A DNA stretch of 64,000 nt from Bifidobacterium longum subsp. infantis ATCC 15697 = JCM 1222 = DSM 20088. GTDB taxonomy: Bacteria > Actinomycetota > Actinomycetes > Actinomycetales > Bifidobacteriaceae. The notes under the pieces are model-generated. The model saw only the letters and a program-made list of their open reading frames with translations, had not been told where the DNA came from and made no database searches. Position 1 is the first letter of the stretch. Each line of letters opens with the position of its first letter. Of the stretch, positions 56,319 through 64,000 are shown in pieces. The translations under genes were made by a program, and so were the position numbers. The stretch is taken from assembly GCF_000269965.1 (NCBI RefSeq), contig NC_017219.1, positions 2,418,001 through 2,482,000 of the forward strand, read 5' to 3'.

Positions 56319-58855
56319 AAAACCCACCGTTGCATCGTTACGCCACTCGCCCAGGGCTGTACTTCACTGACGACGGTGGGGCTGACGCCGTTGTTCGTTC
56401 CGAAACCGCCGATCAGGTTTGGCTATGCGTACTGGAGCCCATTGATGAGCCCGGCGCTTTCTTCCAAGACGCCATCCGCCTGTTCGAGGACCCGAATATC
56501 TCCTTTATCCAGCAGATTCATGAGTTCCCGGTATGCACGCGCATTATCGAACATTTGTATCTGCGCGAGACCCTGTTCCGCATGACCGGGCCGAACTACG
56601 GCCTGTGGTACGTGCACCTGCCCAAAGCATGGGACGGCATGCGTTATGGCTACCGCGTGGACGGCGCATGGGACCCGAAACACGGCGTGCGCTTCAATCC
56701 ATACAAATTCCTGCTTGACCCGTATGGCAAGGGCATCGACGGCTCCATGGAGCTCACCCCCGCCGCCTTCTCCTATGAATGCGATGTCGTGGACCGCAAG
56801 GTAATCGGCTCGGCATACGGTGCCATGAGCACCGTAGACTCGCTCGGCCATGCGCCGGTGTCCGTGGCCATCGACGATCGCGACATCCACAAGCACGAGG
56901 CCGATCCGCAGCACCCGCATGTGCCGTGGCGCAAAACCGTCATCTATGAGATGCACGTCAAAGGCTTCACCGCCAACGCACCGTGGCTGCCCGAATCATT
57001 GCGCGGCACATACGCCGGACTCGCCCACCCCACCACGCTCGCCTATCTGCAGGGTCTAGGCATCACATCCATCGAACTGCTGCCGATTATGGCCAAGCAG
57101 GACGAGCTCTTCCTGCAAGAACACGGCCGCAAGAACTACTGGGGCTACTCCACTCTCAGCTACTTCGCCCCCGAACCCTCCTACGCCACTAAAGCCGCCC
57201 AGGAGAAGGGCGCGGCCGCCGTGCGCCAAGAAGTCATAGACATGGTGCGCGCACTGCACGAGGCCGGCTTCGAAGTCATCATGGACGTGGTCTACAACCA
57301 CACATGCGAAGGCGGCGTCGAAGGCCCGACGGTCTGCTGGCGCGGCCTCGACGACCTGGCCTACTATCGCCATCAAAAATCCAATACCGGTCGACTCGAA
57401 GACACCACTGGTTGCGGCAATACGCTGGATTTCACCAACACGCATGTGGCCACCTTTGCCATCGACTCATTACGATACTGGGCCAAGCGTATCGGCATAG
57501 ACGGTTTCCGCTTCGACCTTGGCGTCTCGCTGGCCCGTCTGGAAGGCGAATTCACCCATCATCACCCGTTCCTCTACGCCCTGCGTTCCGATCTGCTGCT
57601 GGGCAACCTGAAGCTCATTATGGAGCCGTGGGATCTGGGCAACCTCGGCTGGCGCACCGGCCAATTCTCCGTGCCGTTCGCCGAATGGAATGACCGCTTC
57701 CGCGACACGGCCCGCACCTTCTGGCTTGAAGATGTGGACGGCGGCTCCGATTTCGGGCGTATCAGTTTGCAGGAGATGGCCACACGACTCTGCGGCTCGG
57801 CCGATCTGTTCGCCACCGAACCAGGGCGTGGCGCTCCGGCCTCCATCAATTTCGTGTCCTGCCACGACGGTTTCACGCTGACGGACCTCACCAGATACCG
57901 CTCCAAGCACAATGAAGCCAACGGCGAAAACAATAATGATGGCTCATCGGTGAACCATTCCGCCAATTTCGGCGTCGAAGGCGTCACCGATGATCCAGAC
58001 GTCATCACGGCACGCGAACAGGCGGCCATGAACATGATCGGCATGCTGCTGCTCTCGCTGGGTACGCCGATGATGCTCGCCGGCGACGAATTCCGCAACA
58101 CACAGGACGGCAACAACAACGCCTACTGCCAAGACAACGACATCACGTGGCTGAAGTGGGATTGGATGTATTCCACCAACAAGACACGCGAGATGCGCCG
58201 CTTGAAAACCGTGTCTCGACTGGTGGCGCTGCGTAAATCACTGGACCTGTATCACCACGAGGATTTCTTCACCCGACTGACGCAGCTCGGCCTGCTCAAG
58301 CCCTCAAGCCGCGTGCAGTGGTTCCTGCCCGACGGCACCACGCCGATGGAGCGTGACTGGTTCGATTTGGGCGTACGTAGCTTCACCATGCGATTGCTGT
58401 CCAACAGTGAGGTGGACGTGTGCATTGTGGTCAACGGCACCGCTGATGACCGCGCATTCCGCCTGCCGCCAGACACTCACTGGACGCCTAAATGGTGCTC
58501 GGCCGAAATCAACGGCCGCCGAGCCGGGCATGGCACTCAGGTCGAGGAATGCGATTTGAACGGTGACACCGCCGTCCGGACGCAGCATGTACCGAACGCC
58601 AGCGAGACAGTACGCAAGCTGGTCGAAGAAATGTCCATGCAGCGTACGGAATCCTCGACTGAGAATGAAGCGGATGCCATCGAATTCGCGATGCCAGTAA
58701 CGGATCACGCCGCAAACGGCACCTCGTCCGCGCCTCGGGATGAGGTATCAGCTGATATGCCTGATGCCCCTGTGGATGACACGCCGGACACTCCCGTCGA
58801 CGACAATGTCTGGACCATGCCGGCGCTGAGCATCACGCTGATGAAGCAGGTGTGA
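56315..58855 (+). CDS. glgX: Glycogen debranching enzyme, GH13 isoamylase type
   Basis: The enzyme hydrolyses alpha-1,6 branches of glycogen or limit dextrins. An N-terminal CBM48-like beta domain is followed by the GH13 barrel with DVVYNHT, the nucleophile in [10 protein letters not shown], the acid/base in LIMEPWDLG, and NFVSCHDG. The C-terminus has a short acidic/Thr-rich extension (about 770-835). The length of 846 residues exceeds the usual ~700 GlgX. Translation is coupled to the ROK regulator (ATGA overlap). Confidence 0.92.
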   Translation: MKNPPLHRYATRPGLYFTDDGGADAVVRSETADQVWLCVLEPIDEPGAFFQDAIRLFEDPNISFIQQIHEFPVCTRIIEHLYLRETLFRMTGPNYGLWYVHLPKAWDGMRYGYRVDGAWDPKHGVRFNPYKFLLDPYGKGIDGSMELTPAAFSYECDVVDRKVIGSAYGAMSTVDSLGHAPVSVAIDDRDIHKHEADPQHPHVPWRKTVIYEMHVKGFTANAPWLPESLRGTYAGLAHPTTLAYLQGLGITSIELLPIMAKQDELFLQEHGRKNYWGYSTLSYFAPEPSYATKAAQEKGAAAVRQEVIDMVRALHEAGFEVIMDVVYNHTCEGGVEGPTVCWRGLDDLAYYRHQKSNTGRLEDTTGCGNTLDFTNTHVATFAIDSLRYWAKRIGIDGFRFDLGVSLARLEGEFTHHHPFLYALRSDLLLGNLKLIMEPWDLGNLGWRTGQFSVPFAEWNDRFRDTARTFWLEDVDGGSDFGRISLQEMATRLCGSADLFATEPGRGAPASINFVSCHDGFTLTDLTRYRSKHNEANGENNNDGSSVNHSANFGVEGVTDDPDVITAREQAAMNMIGMLLLSLGTPMMLAGDEFRNTQDGNNNAYCQDNDITWLKWDWMYSTNKTREMRRLKTVSRLVALRKSLDLYHHEDFFTRLTQLGLLKPSSRVQWFLPDGTTPMERDWFDLGVRSFTMRLLSNSEVDVCIVVNGTADDRAFRLPPDTHWTPKWCSAEINGRRAGHGTQVEECDLNGDTAVRTQHVPNASETVRKLVEEMSMQRTESSTENEADAIEFAMPVTDHAANGTSSAPRDEVSADMPDAPVDDTPDTPVDDNVWTMPALSITLMKQV

Positions 58856-58885
58856 GTCACACTCAAAACGGCACGACATAAACAC

Positions 58886-58919
58886 AAAGGCTCTCCGTGG
58901 AATTCCACGGAGAGCCTTT
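58886..58919. terminator. Bidirectional terminator between glgX and rpsI
   Basis: A perfect 34-bp palindrome (AAAGGCTCTCCGTGGAA and its complement) with A and T runs at the ends lies between the convergent genes. Confidence 0.92.
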
Positions 58920-58945
58920 GTATGCTCGGTACAGGACAAGCGAAA

Positions 58946-59437
58946 TTAACGCTTGGAGAACTGCGGGGCGCGACGTGCCTTGTGCAGACCAGCCTTCTTG
59001 CGCTCCACGACGCGAGCGTCGCGGGTCAGGAAGCCAGCCTTCTTCAGGGCGGCGCGGTTGGCATCACGATCGATGGCGTTCAGAGCGCGGGCAACGCCGA
59101 GGCGGATGGCGCCGGCCTGGCCGGTGGTGCCGCCGCCGTCAACGAGGACGATAGCGTCGAACTTGCCTTCGAGCTTGAGCAGAACAATCGGGGAGTTGAC
59201 CTCACGCTGCAGCAGCTTGGAGGGGAAGTACTCCTCCAGAGTGCGGCCGTTGATGGTCCACTTGCCGTCACCCGGAACCAGACGGACACGGGCGACAGCC
59301 TCCTTGCGGCGACCGGTGCCGTAGCCCGGCTCGATCGCGGAGGTGCCGGTGCCAGCGCCAGCGTTGGTCTCGGTGGTGTAGTTGGTGAGCTCCTCTTCGG
59401 TCTCGACAACCTGGGAGTCGTTGGTGTTTTCAGCCAT
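58946..59437 (-). CDS. rpsI: 30S ribosomal protein S9
   Basis: uS9, 163 residues; its C-terminal tail ([12 protein letters not shown]) reaches the P-site t[37 protein letters not shown] marks the core; the first ~35 residues are an acidic Thr/Asn extension. It follows rplM by 22 bp. Confidence 0.98.
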
Positions 59438-59459
59438 GATTCTTATCTCCTCTCAGGTT

Positions 59460-59909
59460 TCACTTGGCCTGCTGCGAGACCTGGGCGATCTCGAAGACCT
59501 GGGGCTTCTGCGGGGTGTGCGGGTGCTCGGCGCCACGGAAGACACGCAGGCGGTCGAGCTGCACCTTGGCCAAACGGTTCTTCGGCAGCATGCCCTTGAC
59601 AGCGTTCTTGATGATGCGCTCGGGGTTCTTCTCGAGCAGCTCGGCGTAGGAGTCACGACGCAGACCACCGGGACGACCGGAGTGCGAGTAGAGTTCCTTG
59701 CCCATCTTGTTGCCAGTCAGAGCAATCTTGTCGGCATTGATGATGATCACGTGGTTGCCGGAATCGGCGTGCGGAGCGTAGGTCGGCTTGTTCTTGCCGC
59801 GCAGCAGAACTGCAGCCTGGGTGGCGAGACGGCCGAGCACCACGTCGGTGGCGTCGATGACGTACCAGTCATGAGTCAGATCAGCTGGCTTCGGAGTGAA
59901 AGTTTTCAC
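59460..59909 (-). CDS. rplM: 50S ribosomal protein L13
   Basis: uL13, 149 residues, early 50S assembly protein ([62 protein letters not shown]). It heads the rplM-rpsI operon behind a ~160-nt leader. Confidence 0.98.
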   Translation of the reverse strand: MKTFTPKPADLTHDWYVIDATDVVLGRLATQAAVLLRGKNKPTYAPHADSGNHVIIINADKIALTGNKMGKELYSHSGRPGGLRRDSYAELLEKNPERIIKNAVKGMLPKNRLAKVQLDRLRVFRGAEHPHTPQKPQVFEIAQVSQQAK

Positions 59910-60078
59910 TGGATTACCTTTTCTATATTGTGTTCCGGGTCTCAGCTGCTTGGCGTGGCTTGGTCAGGGCCGCATCCAAGAGGCATCGAACCTCATTATC
60001 CGTGGGCTCCCTGAAAGTCCTCGATGGCGAGTGGGATAGCGCTTTGAAGGACCCCTTAGGGAAACACAACAATCCACT

Positions 60079-60107
60079 AGTATATCGCCGGGCTTGACAT
60101 AGGGCAA
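60079..60107 (-). promoter_or_regulatory. Candidate promoter of rplM-rpsI
   Basis: On the minus strand, TTGCCC (60102-60107), a 17-bp spacer and TATACT (60079-60084) would give a leader of about 160 nt before rplM. Confidence 0.6.
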
Positions 60108-60139
60108 CTGGGGACACTCCATTGGGTTTATGGCTTCTC

Positions 60140-60306
60140 TTCCCCTATTTATGGTCTCTCTCCCACCCACTTCGGCTAACCGACTCACCTACGGTGAGGC
60201 AATTCCCTGCCTTCTCTCAGCTATCGCTTCGTTCAGGCCTCGTCTTCGGACAGTCCACTGGACTGTCCGCTTAACGACTCGGCTCGTCAGAGGGAGGTAA
60301 AGCGGG
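60140..60306. repeat. Palindromic repeat region between malQ and rplM
   Basis: CGGACAGTCCACTGGACTGTCCG (60247-60269) is a perfect palindrome with the same 17-bp core as 38464-38480. The flanks read CTCTCTCCC at the left and CGTCAGAGGGAG at the right, as at 30003-30165. No gene is visible. Confidence 0.7.
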
Positions 60307-62472
60307 TCAGGAATTGAAGATCTGGGCGAAGCGTTGGGCGCCGGGGGTGTCGAAGAGGGTTTCGAGCGGTACCACGTTGCCCTTGGCGTCGGCCAGCGGG
60401 ATGCGCCAGTTCGGGTATTCGTTGTTAGTGCCCGGCTGGTTCTGCGCACGCTTCTCCCCCACCGCGTCGGTGATCGAGGCGGCGAGCAGCTTGCACGGCG
60501 AACCCTTCAGTGCGCGGTACAGCGCGTCGACGATATCCGCCTCGTGATCCTCACGATGTTCGGCGAAGTCGGCATCAAGATAGCCCTGCTCGACCAGCAT
60601 GGCCAGCATCGCATCCTGCTCGGTCTTTGCGGAGGCTTCGAATTCCTCGACCGGGCCGGTCAGCAAGCCCAGACGCTCACGAATCTTGACGTGCTCGTAT
60701 TCCAGGTAACCGGCGGTCGGCGGCAGATCGTGCGTATTCACGGAGGCCAATGCGTACGGACGCCACTGGGAGGGGGCGCGGAACACGCCGTCGCGCTGCT
60801 CGAACCATTCAACGGCGCAACCGAGAATACCGTGGCTCGACAGGGAATCGGCCACATGGTCCGGCACCACGCCGAGGTCCTCACCTACGACCACGCCGCC
60901 GGCACGAGAGGCCTCGATGGCCAGAACGCCCAGCATGATGTCTGAGTCGTAGTACACGTAAGCGCCATCCATAGCCGAACGGTTCTCGGGAATCCACCAC
61001 AGGCGGAACAGGCCAAGGATGTGGTCGATGCGCACCGCACCGGCACGGGCGAACATGCCATGCACCATATTGCGGTAGGTCTCGTAGCCGGTGGCCTCCA
61101 GATTGATCGGGCTCAGCGGCGGCTGGCTCCAGTTCTGGCCTTGCTGGTTGAACATGTCCGGCGGTGCGCCGACCGTGGCTCCCTTGGCGAAGCGCTCGGG
61201 ATTCCACCACACGTCAGCGCCGGAGGGGTGCACGCCGACGGCCATATCGGACATGATGCCGATATGCATGCCGGCGTCCTTGGCTGTCTGCTGGGCGGAG
61301 GACAGCTGCTCGGCGGCAATCCATTCCAGCCAGCGGTAGAAGTCCAAAGTGTCCGGGTACTGCTTGCGCAGATTGGCGATTTCCGGGGAGTTGCGGTTGA
61401 ACTTGCGCTCCCAGTTGCTCTCCTCGCCGTTGGGCGCCCCCCACTTGTCGTAGCACAGGCACCACGTGGCATACGCCTCCAAGTCGGAACCGTAGTCCGC
61501 CTTGAATTGGTCGAACGCGCTTTGGCGTTCGGCGGTGCGGCCGGCCTTGAAGATAATCCACAGGGCGTGCATCTTGCTGCGCCACATGGCGTCACGGTCG
61601 ATGAGCTGGGAATCACCGTTCAGCGGTTCGGTATCGGCATGCAGCCCGTCGACGGCGTTCTTGTCGCCCTCGCTGAGCGTGGCATATTCGACGATCGCCT
61701 CGGGGCGGATGTACGTGAAGTTGATCAGGCGACGGCTTACCGGCAGATACGGCGACGGGGTGAGCGGGGACACCGGCTCGGCGGCATGCACCGGATTGAT
61801 GAGCACGAAGTCGGCACCGGTCTTCTGCTTGGCATCCACCAGCATGGTCTTCAGATCCTCGTAATCGCCCACGCCCCAGGAGTTGGATGAGCGAATCGAG
61901 TACAGCTGGGCCATCCAGCCCCACAGACTGCCGCCCTTCATCGGGTCAAGCAGATCGACGCGATCAGGCGCACTGATCAAAGTGGCGTCTTGCACACGGT
62001 CGGCGACCTTGACATGCAGTGTATGGTAACCGATCGGCAGATCGGCGGGAATGACCACAGCCGCATTCGAAATGAACGTGCCATCCAAGTCGTAGGCCTG
62101 GGATCCATCTCCAGGACCAACTTCAACGGTGCCCTGATATGGCTCGCCATTCTCCAGCGTGATGCTCGCCGAAGGCACGTCCAGAATACCGGTGTTCACC
62201 AGCACCCGGTCCTCGCTACCGGCGATATGCAGCACGGTGGGTGCCACCAATCGGGAGTAACGCTCGTTCAGAATGCGTCGGATGGCGATGAGTTGGGCGT
62301 TCTCGCTGGAGGCGTCGATGCCCAGCGCTGCCAGCACCTCGATCAGGACGTCATCGTCTATCTCGTGGTAGTCATGGCTCATGCCCACATAACTCGTGCC
62401 GACACCGACCAACTTGGCCAGTCGAATCAACGGACGGGCCAGACGCTCTTCACTCTCGGTAATCTCACTCAT
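60307..62472 (-). CDS. malQ: 4-alpha-glucanotransferase (amylomaltase)
   Basis: MalQ moves alpha-1,4-glucan segments between maltodextrins. The GH77 core carries NSWGVGDYEDLKTM, the catalytic nucleophile in GAVRIDHILGLFRLWWIPE, the acid/base in GVVVGEDLGVVPD, and HDLPPTAGYL. The length of 721 residues is usual for actinobacterial MalQ with its N-terminal beta domains. A LacI-type operator lies about 95 bp upstream, so it is probably maltose-regulated. Confidence 0.96.
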   Translation of the reverse strand: MSEITESEERLARPLIRLAKLVGVGTSYVGMSHDYHEIDDDVLIEVLAALGIDASSENAQLIAIRRILNERYSRLVAPTVLHIAGSEDRVLVNTGILDVPSASITLENGEPYQGTVEVGPGDGSQAYDLDGTFISNAAVVIPADLPIGYHTLHVKVADRVQDATLISAPDRVDLLDPMKGGSLWGWMAQLYSIRSSNSWGVGDYEDLKTMLVDAKQKTGADFVLINPVHAAEPVSPLTPSPYLPVSRRLINFTYIRPEAIVEYATLSEGDKNAVDGLHADTEPLNGDSQLIDRDAMWRSKMHALWIIFKAGRTAERQSAFDQFKADYGSDLEAYATWCLCYDKWGAPNGEESNWERKFNRNSPEIANLRKQYPDTLDFYRWLEWIAAEQLSSAQQTAKDAGMHIGIMSDMAVGVHPSGADVWWNPERFAKGATVGAPPDMFNQQGQNWSQPPLSPINLEATGYETYRNMVHGMFARAGAVRIDHILGLFRLWWIPENRSAMDGAYVYYDSDIMLGVLAIEASRAGGVVVGEDLGVVPDHVADSLSSHGILGCAVEWFEQRDGVFRAPSQWRPYALASVNTHDLPPTAGYLEYEHVKIRERLGLLTGPVEEFEASAKTEQDAMLAMLVEQGYLDADFAEHREDHEADIVDALYRALKGSPCKLLAASITDAVGEKRAQNQPGTNNEYPNWRIPLADAKGNVVPLETLFDTPGAQRFAQIFNS

Positions 62473-62551
62473 AGCCCCAGTCTAACGCCGTTTGATTGCG
62501 CCACACCGTAAGCAAAATGCCGTGATTCCGCCAAATTATGTACTTTTAGCC

Positions 62552-62579
62552 CTCACACAGTGAGATGTGAGCGCTCACA
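62552..62579. promoter_or_regulatory. LacI-type operator upstream of malQ
   Basis: TGTGAGCGCTCACA (62566-62579) is a perfect palindrome with the central CG of LacI/GalR operators. A second dyad CTCACACAGTGAG (62552-62564) touches it. The bound LacI-family protein is not in this window. Confidence 0.75.
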
Positions 62580-62639
62580 ATGGTGGATATGGGGTGATTG
62601 CCGGCCAAATTTGCGCGGCAAAACACAGCAACAGTGTGC

Positions 62640-63353
62640 TTAGCGGCGGCTTTCCACGGCGTGCCGCACTTCGGCCGAGGGGTCGTTGGCCAACTTGGCA
62701 AGCATCGCTTCGGACGTATTGGGATTCAGCGCCACGGCACGGCGGACCATCGAGGAAAGCACCGCCGGTGCTCCCTCTTCGGATTCGGTGCCAAGTACGC
62801 CCAAGAAATCCAATGTCTCCGCATCCGCAGTGGGGTCCTGCGCGCCCTCAAGCCGCATCTTCCAGCTGGTGCGCTTGTTTTTCAACGCCGTATCCCGGAC
62901 CTCGGGCACCGGGTCCTTGGTCAGGCGGCCGACCAGCCAATTCTTGTCGTCCCCGTTGGCGGCCACGGCTTGACGCACGGACGGTTCGGGGTCTTCGGAG
63001 AGTTTGACCAATACGTTCGGGAACGGCATGGTGTCGGCGAGGAACACGCGATCGGCCACCGGGGTGTGCGGGTTGCCGGCCACAGCCTCCAAAAGTGCGG
63101 TGGCGCGGGAGAACGCCGCCTGATCGGCACGGTCAGGCAACGGCCGACGGGCGAATTCGGACAGTTCGGCCGGGTCGTTGGAATGACGCAGACGCTCGTA
63201 TGTAGCGGTCAGCGGTTCGAAATCCACCGGAGCGGCGGACTCGGCTGCGGCCTGCGCGCCTTGGTCCTGCTGCTGGGCGTCCGTGTCGGTTGCAGTCTCA
63301 GTTGCGGCCTCGGTGGGCTGGGTCTGCTGGCTGGTGGTGTTCTCGTCGGTCAT
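62640..63353 (-). CDS. Leucine-rich-variant/HEAT-like repeat protein
   Basis: After a Gln/Thr/Ala-rich N-terminus (about 1-45), about 190 residues form short helical repeats such as LVKLSEDPEPSVRQAVAANG, LVGRLTKDPVPEVRDTALKN and LAKLANDPSAEVRHAVESRR. This resembles the leucine-rich repeat variant or HEAT-type scaffold, used for protein binding. The function is unknown. ATG 63353 begins the conserved-looking part; a second ATG (63371) is possible. It follows the YigZ gene by 25 bp and is probably cotranscribed. Confidence 0.75.
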   Translation of the reverse strand: MTDENTTSQQTQPTEAATETATDTDAQQQDQGAQAAAESAAPVDFEPLTATYERLRHSNDPAELSEFARRPLPDRADQAAFSRATALLEAVAGNPHTPVADRVFLADTMPFPNVLVKLSEDPEPSVRQAVAANGDDKNWLVGRLTKDPVPEVRDTALKNKRTSWKMRLEGAQDPTADAETLDFLGVLGTESEEGAPAVLSSMVRRAVALNPNTSEAMLAKLANDPSAEVRHAVESRR

Positions 63354-63378
63354 GATGCCCAGCTTAGTCATACAGGCG

Positions 63379-64000
63379 TCACGCGAGCGGAACCGGAATG
63401 TTGACCACGTCAATCGGATCCGGCACCACCGCGGCATTGAACGCTTCCCGCACACGCTCCTCGAATCGCGCGCAATCATCCTGCGGCACCACCGCGGTCA
63501 ACTCGACGTTCGCCGCATACGATTCATCCTCCTGACTGCCACCGAGCTGCGCCAGAATCTGCTGGAATCGGGCCAACTGCGGGTATTCGAGGCGAACCCG
63601 GTATCGCTTGGCGGTCATGATGCGGGCGGCGCGGGCGGCTTTCATCGCCAATGATGCGGCGGATGAGTACGCGCGGACCAGACCACCGGAGCCCAGCAGA
63701 ATACCACCGAAATATCTGGTGACGGCAACCACGCAATCGGTGGTGCCGGACTGCTTGAGTACGTCGAGAATCGGCTTGCCGGCGGTACCGGACGGCTCGC
63801 CGTCATCGCTCATGCGTTCGGATAGTCGCCCATCCGCGCCTCCGCACACGGCGGCATACGCCACGTGTCGGGCTTTCGGATGCTGCTCACGGATCGCGGC
63901 CACGAACGCGAGCGCCTCGTCGAGCGTATCGACATGGGCGGCGTCGCCGATGAATTCGGACTTTTTTTCGACGAGCGAATCGTGGGCGGGATCGTCGGGC
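63379..64000 (-). CDS. YigZ/IMPACT-family protein (5' end outside window)
   Basis: The frame is open at the window edge (VEKKSEFIGDAAHVDTLDEALAFVAAIR at its start), so the N-terminus is partly missing. The IMPACT core HPKARHVAYAAVCG, SDDGEPSGTAGKPILDVL and VTRYFGGILLGSGGLVRAYSSAA is complete. YigZ-type proteins bind nucleic acids or translation factors; the eukaryotic relative IMPACT modulates Gcn2. Role here unknown. Confidence 0.92.
   Translation of the reverse strand, partial: PDDPAHDSLVEKKSEFIGDAAHVDTLDEALAFVAAIREQHPKARHVAYAAVCGGADGRLSERMSDDGEPSGTAGKPILDVLKQSGTTDCVVAVTRYFGGILLGSGGLVRAYSSAASLAMKAARAARIMTAKRYRVRLEYPQLARFQQILAQLGGSQEDESYAANVELTAVVPQDDCARFEERVREAFNAAVVPDPIDVVNIPVPLA

Overview
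The window is a high-GC, gene-dense actinobacterial chromosome segment that I read as Bifidobacterium, most likely the B. longum group. The basis is the bifidobacterial style of the proteins (PTS IIBCA, bifunctional AdhE, MalQ, GlgX, RpoA, ribosomal proteins with Ala/Glu-rich tails), the absence of respiratory genes, and carbohydrate genes typical of a gut fermenter. The species is inferred from protein familiarity, not from a search.

Layout. 1-910: right end of an IS3-family element that has cut off the end of a BglG/LicT-type antiterminator gene. 1456-3790: a single-protein PTS permease with its promoter, ribonucleic antiterminator (RAT) site and overlapping terminator all visible. 4042-5718: phosphoglucomutase. 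5800-7531: a repeat-rich spacer and a nuclease-fold gene. 7762-9950: Rrf2 regulator and an RclA-like flavoprotein with an unusual Ser/Thr-rich insert. 10123-15047: a gene remnant, RNase HI, RpiA, a 29-residue bS22-type protein, a membrane-anchored protein and RadA. 15062-22373: ribF, truB, rbfA, infB and nusA, all on the minus strand. 22449-28343: a lipoprotein gene, a dispersed repeat, a LacI-family remnant, a sugar ABC transporter without its own ATPase, an IS3-type remnant and tRNA-Ser(CGA).

28489-33353: an AAA_14/DUF4143 ATPase with a 23-bp repeat array upstream, then a transglutaminase-like protein and a fused circularly permuted ATP-grasp/alpha-E protein, a type of cluster predicted elsewhere to make or modify peptides. 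33574-34485: truA. 34565-49708: the large minus-strand ribosomal block (S10, spc and alpha operons), with a strong hairpin at the rpsQ/rplN boundary and a terminator that separates rplO from secY. 50122-54610: acetolactate decarboxylase, a decayed YwiC-like gene, a phased symmetric array of six 10-bp sites, and adhE with a Rex-like operator. 55125-64000: a ROK regulator coupled to glgX, rplM-rpsI, malQ with a near-ideal LacI-type operator, a repeat protein and a YigZ-family protein cut by the window end.

Together the genes give translation machinery embedded in alpha-glucan and sugar metabolism (PTS, Pgm, GlgX, MalQ, ABC importer) and fermentation/redox control (AdhE/Rex, ALDC, RclA). The least explained structures are the six-site array at 51670-51809, the 23-bp array at 29836-29967, the ATP-grasp/alpha-E/transglutaminase pair, and a ~220-bp dispersed repeat seen at 6012 and 23562.
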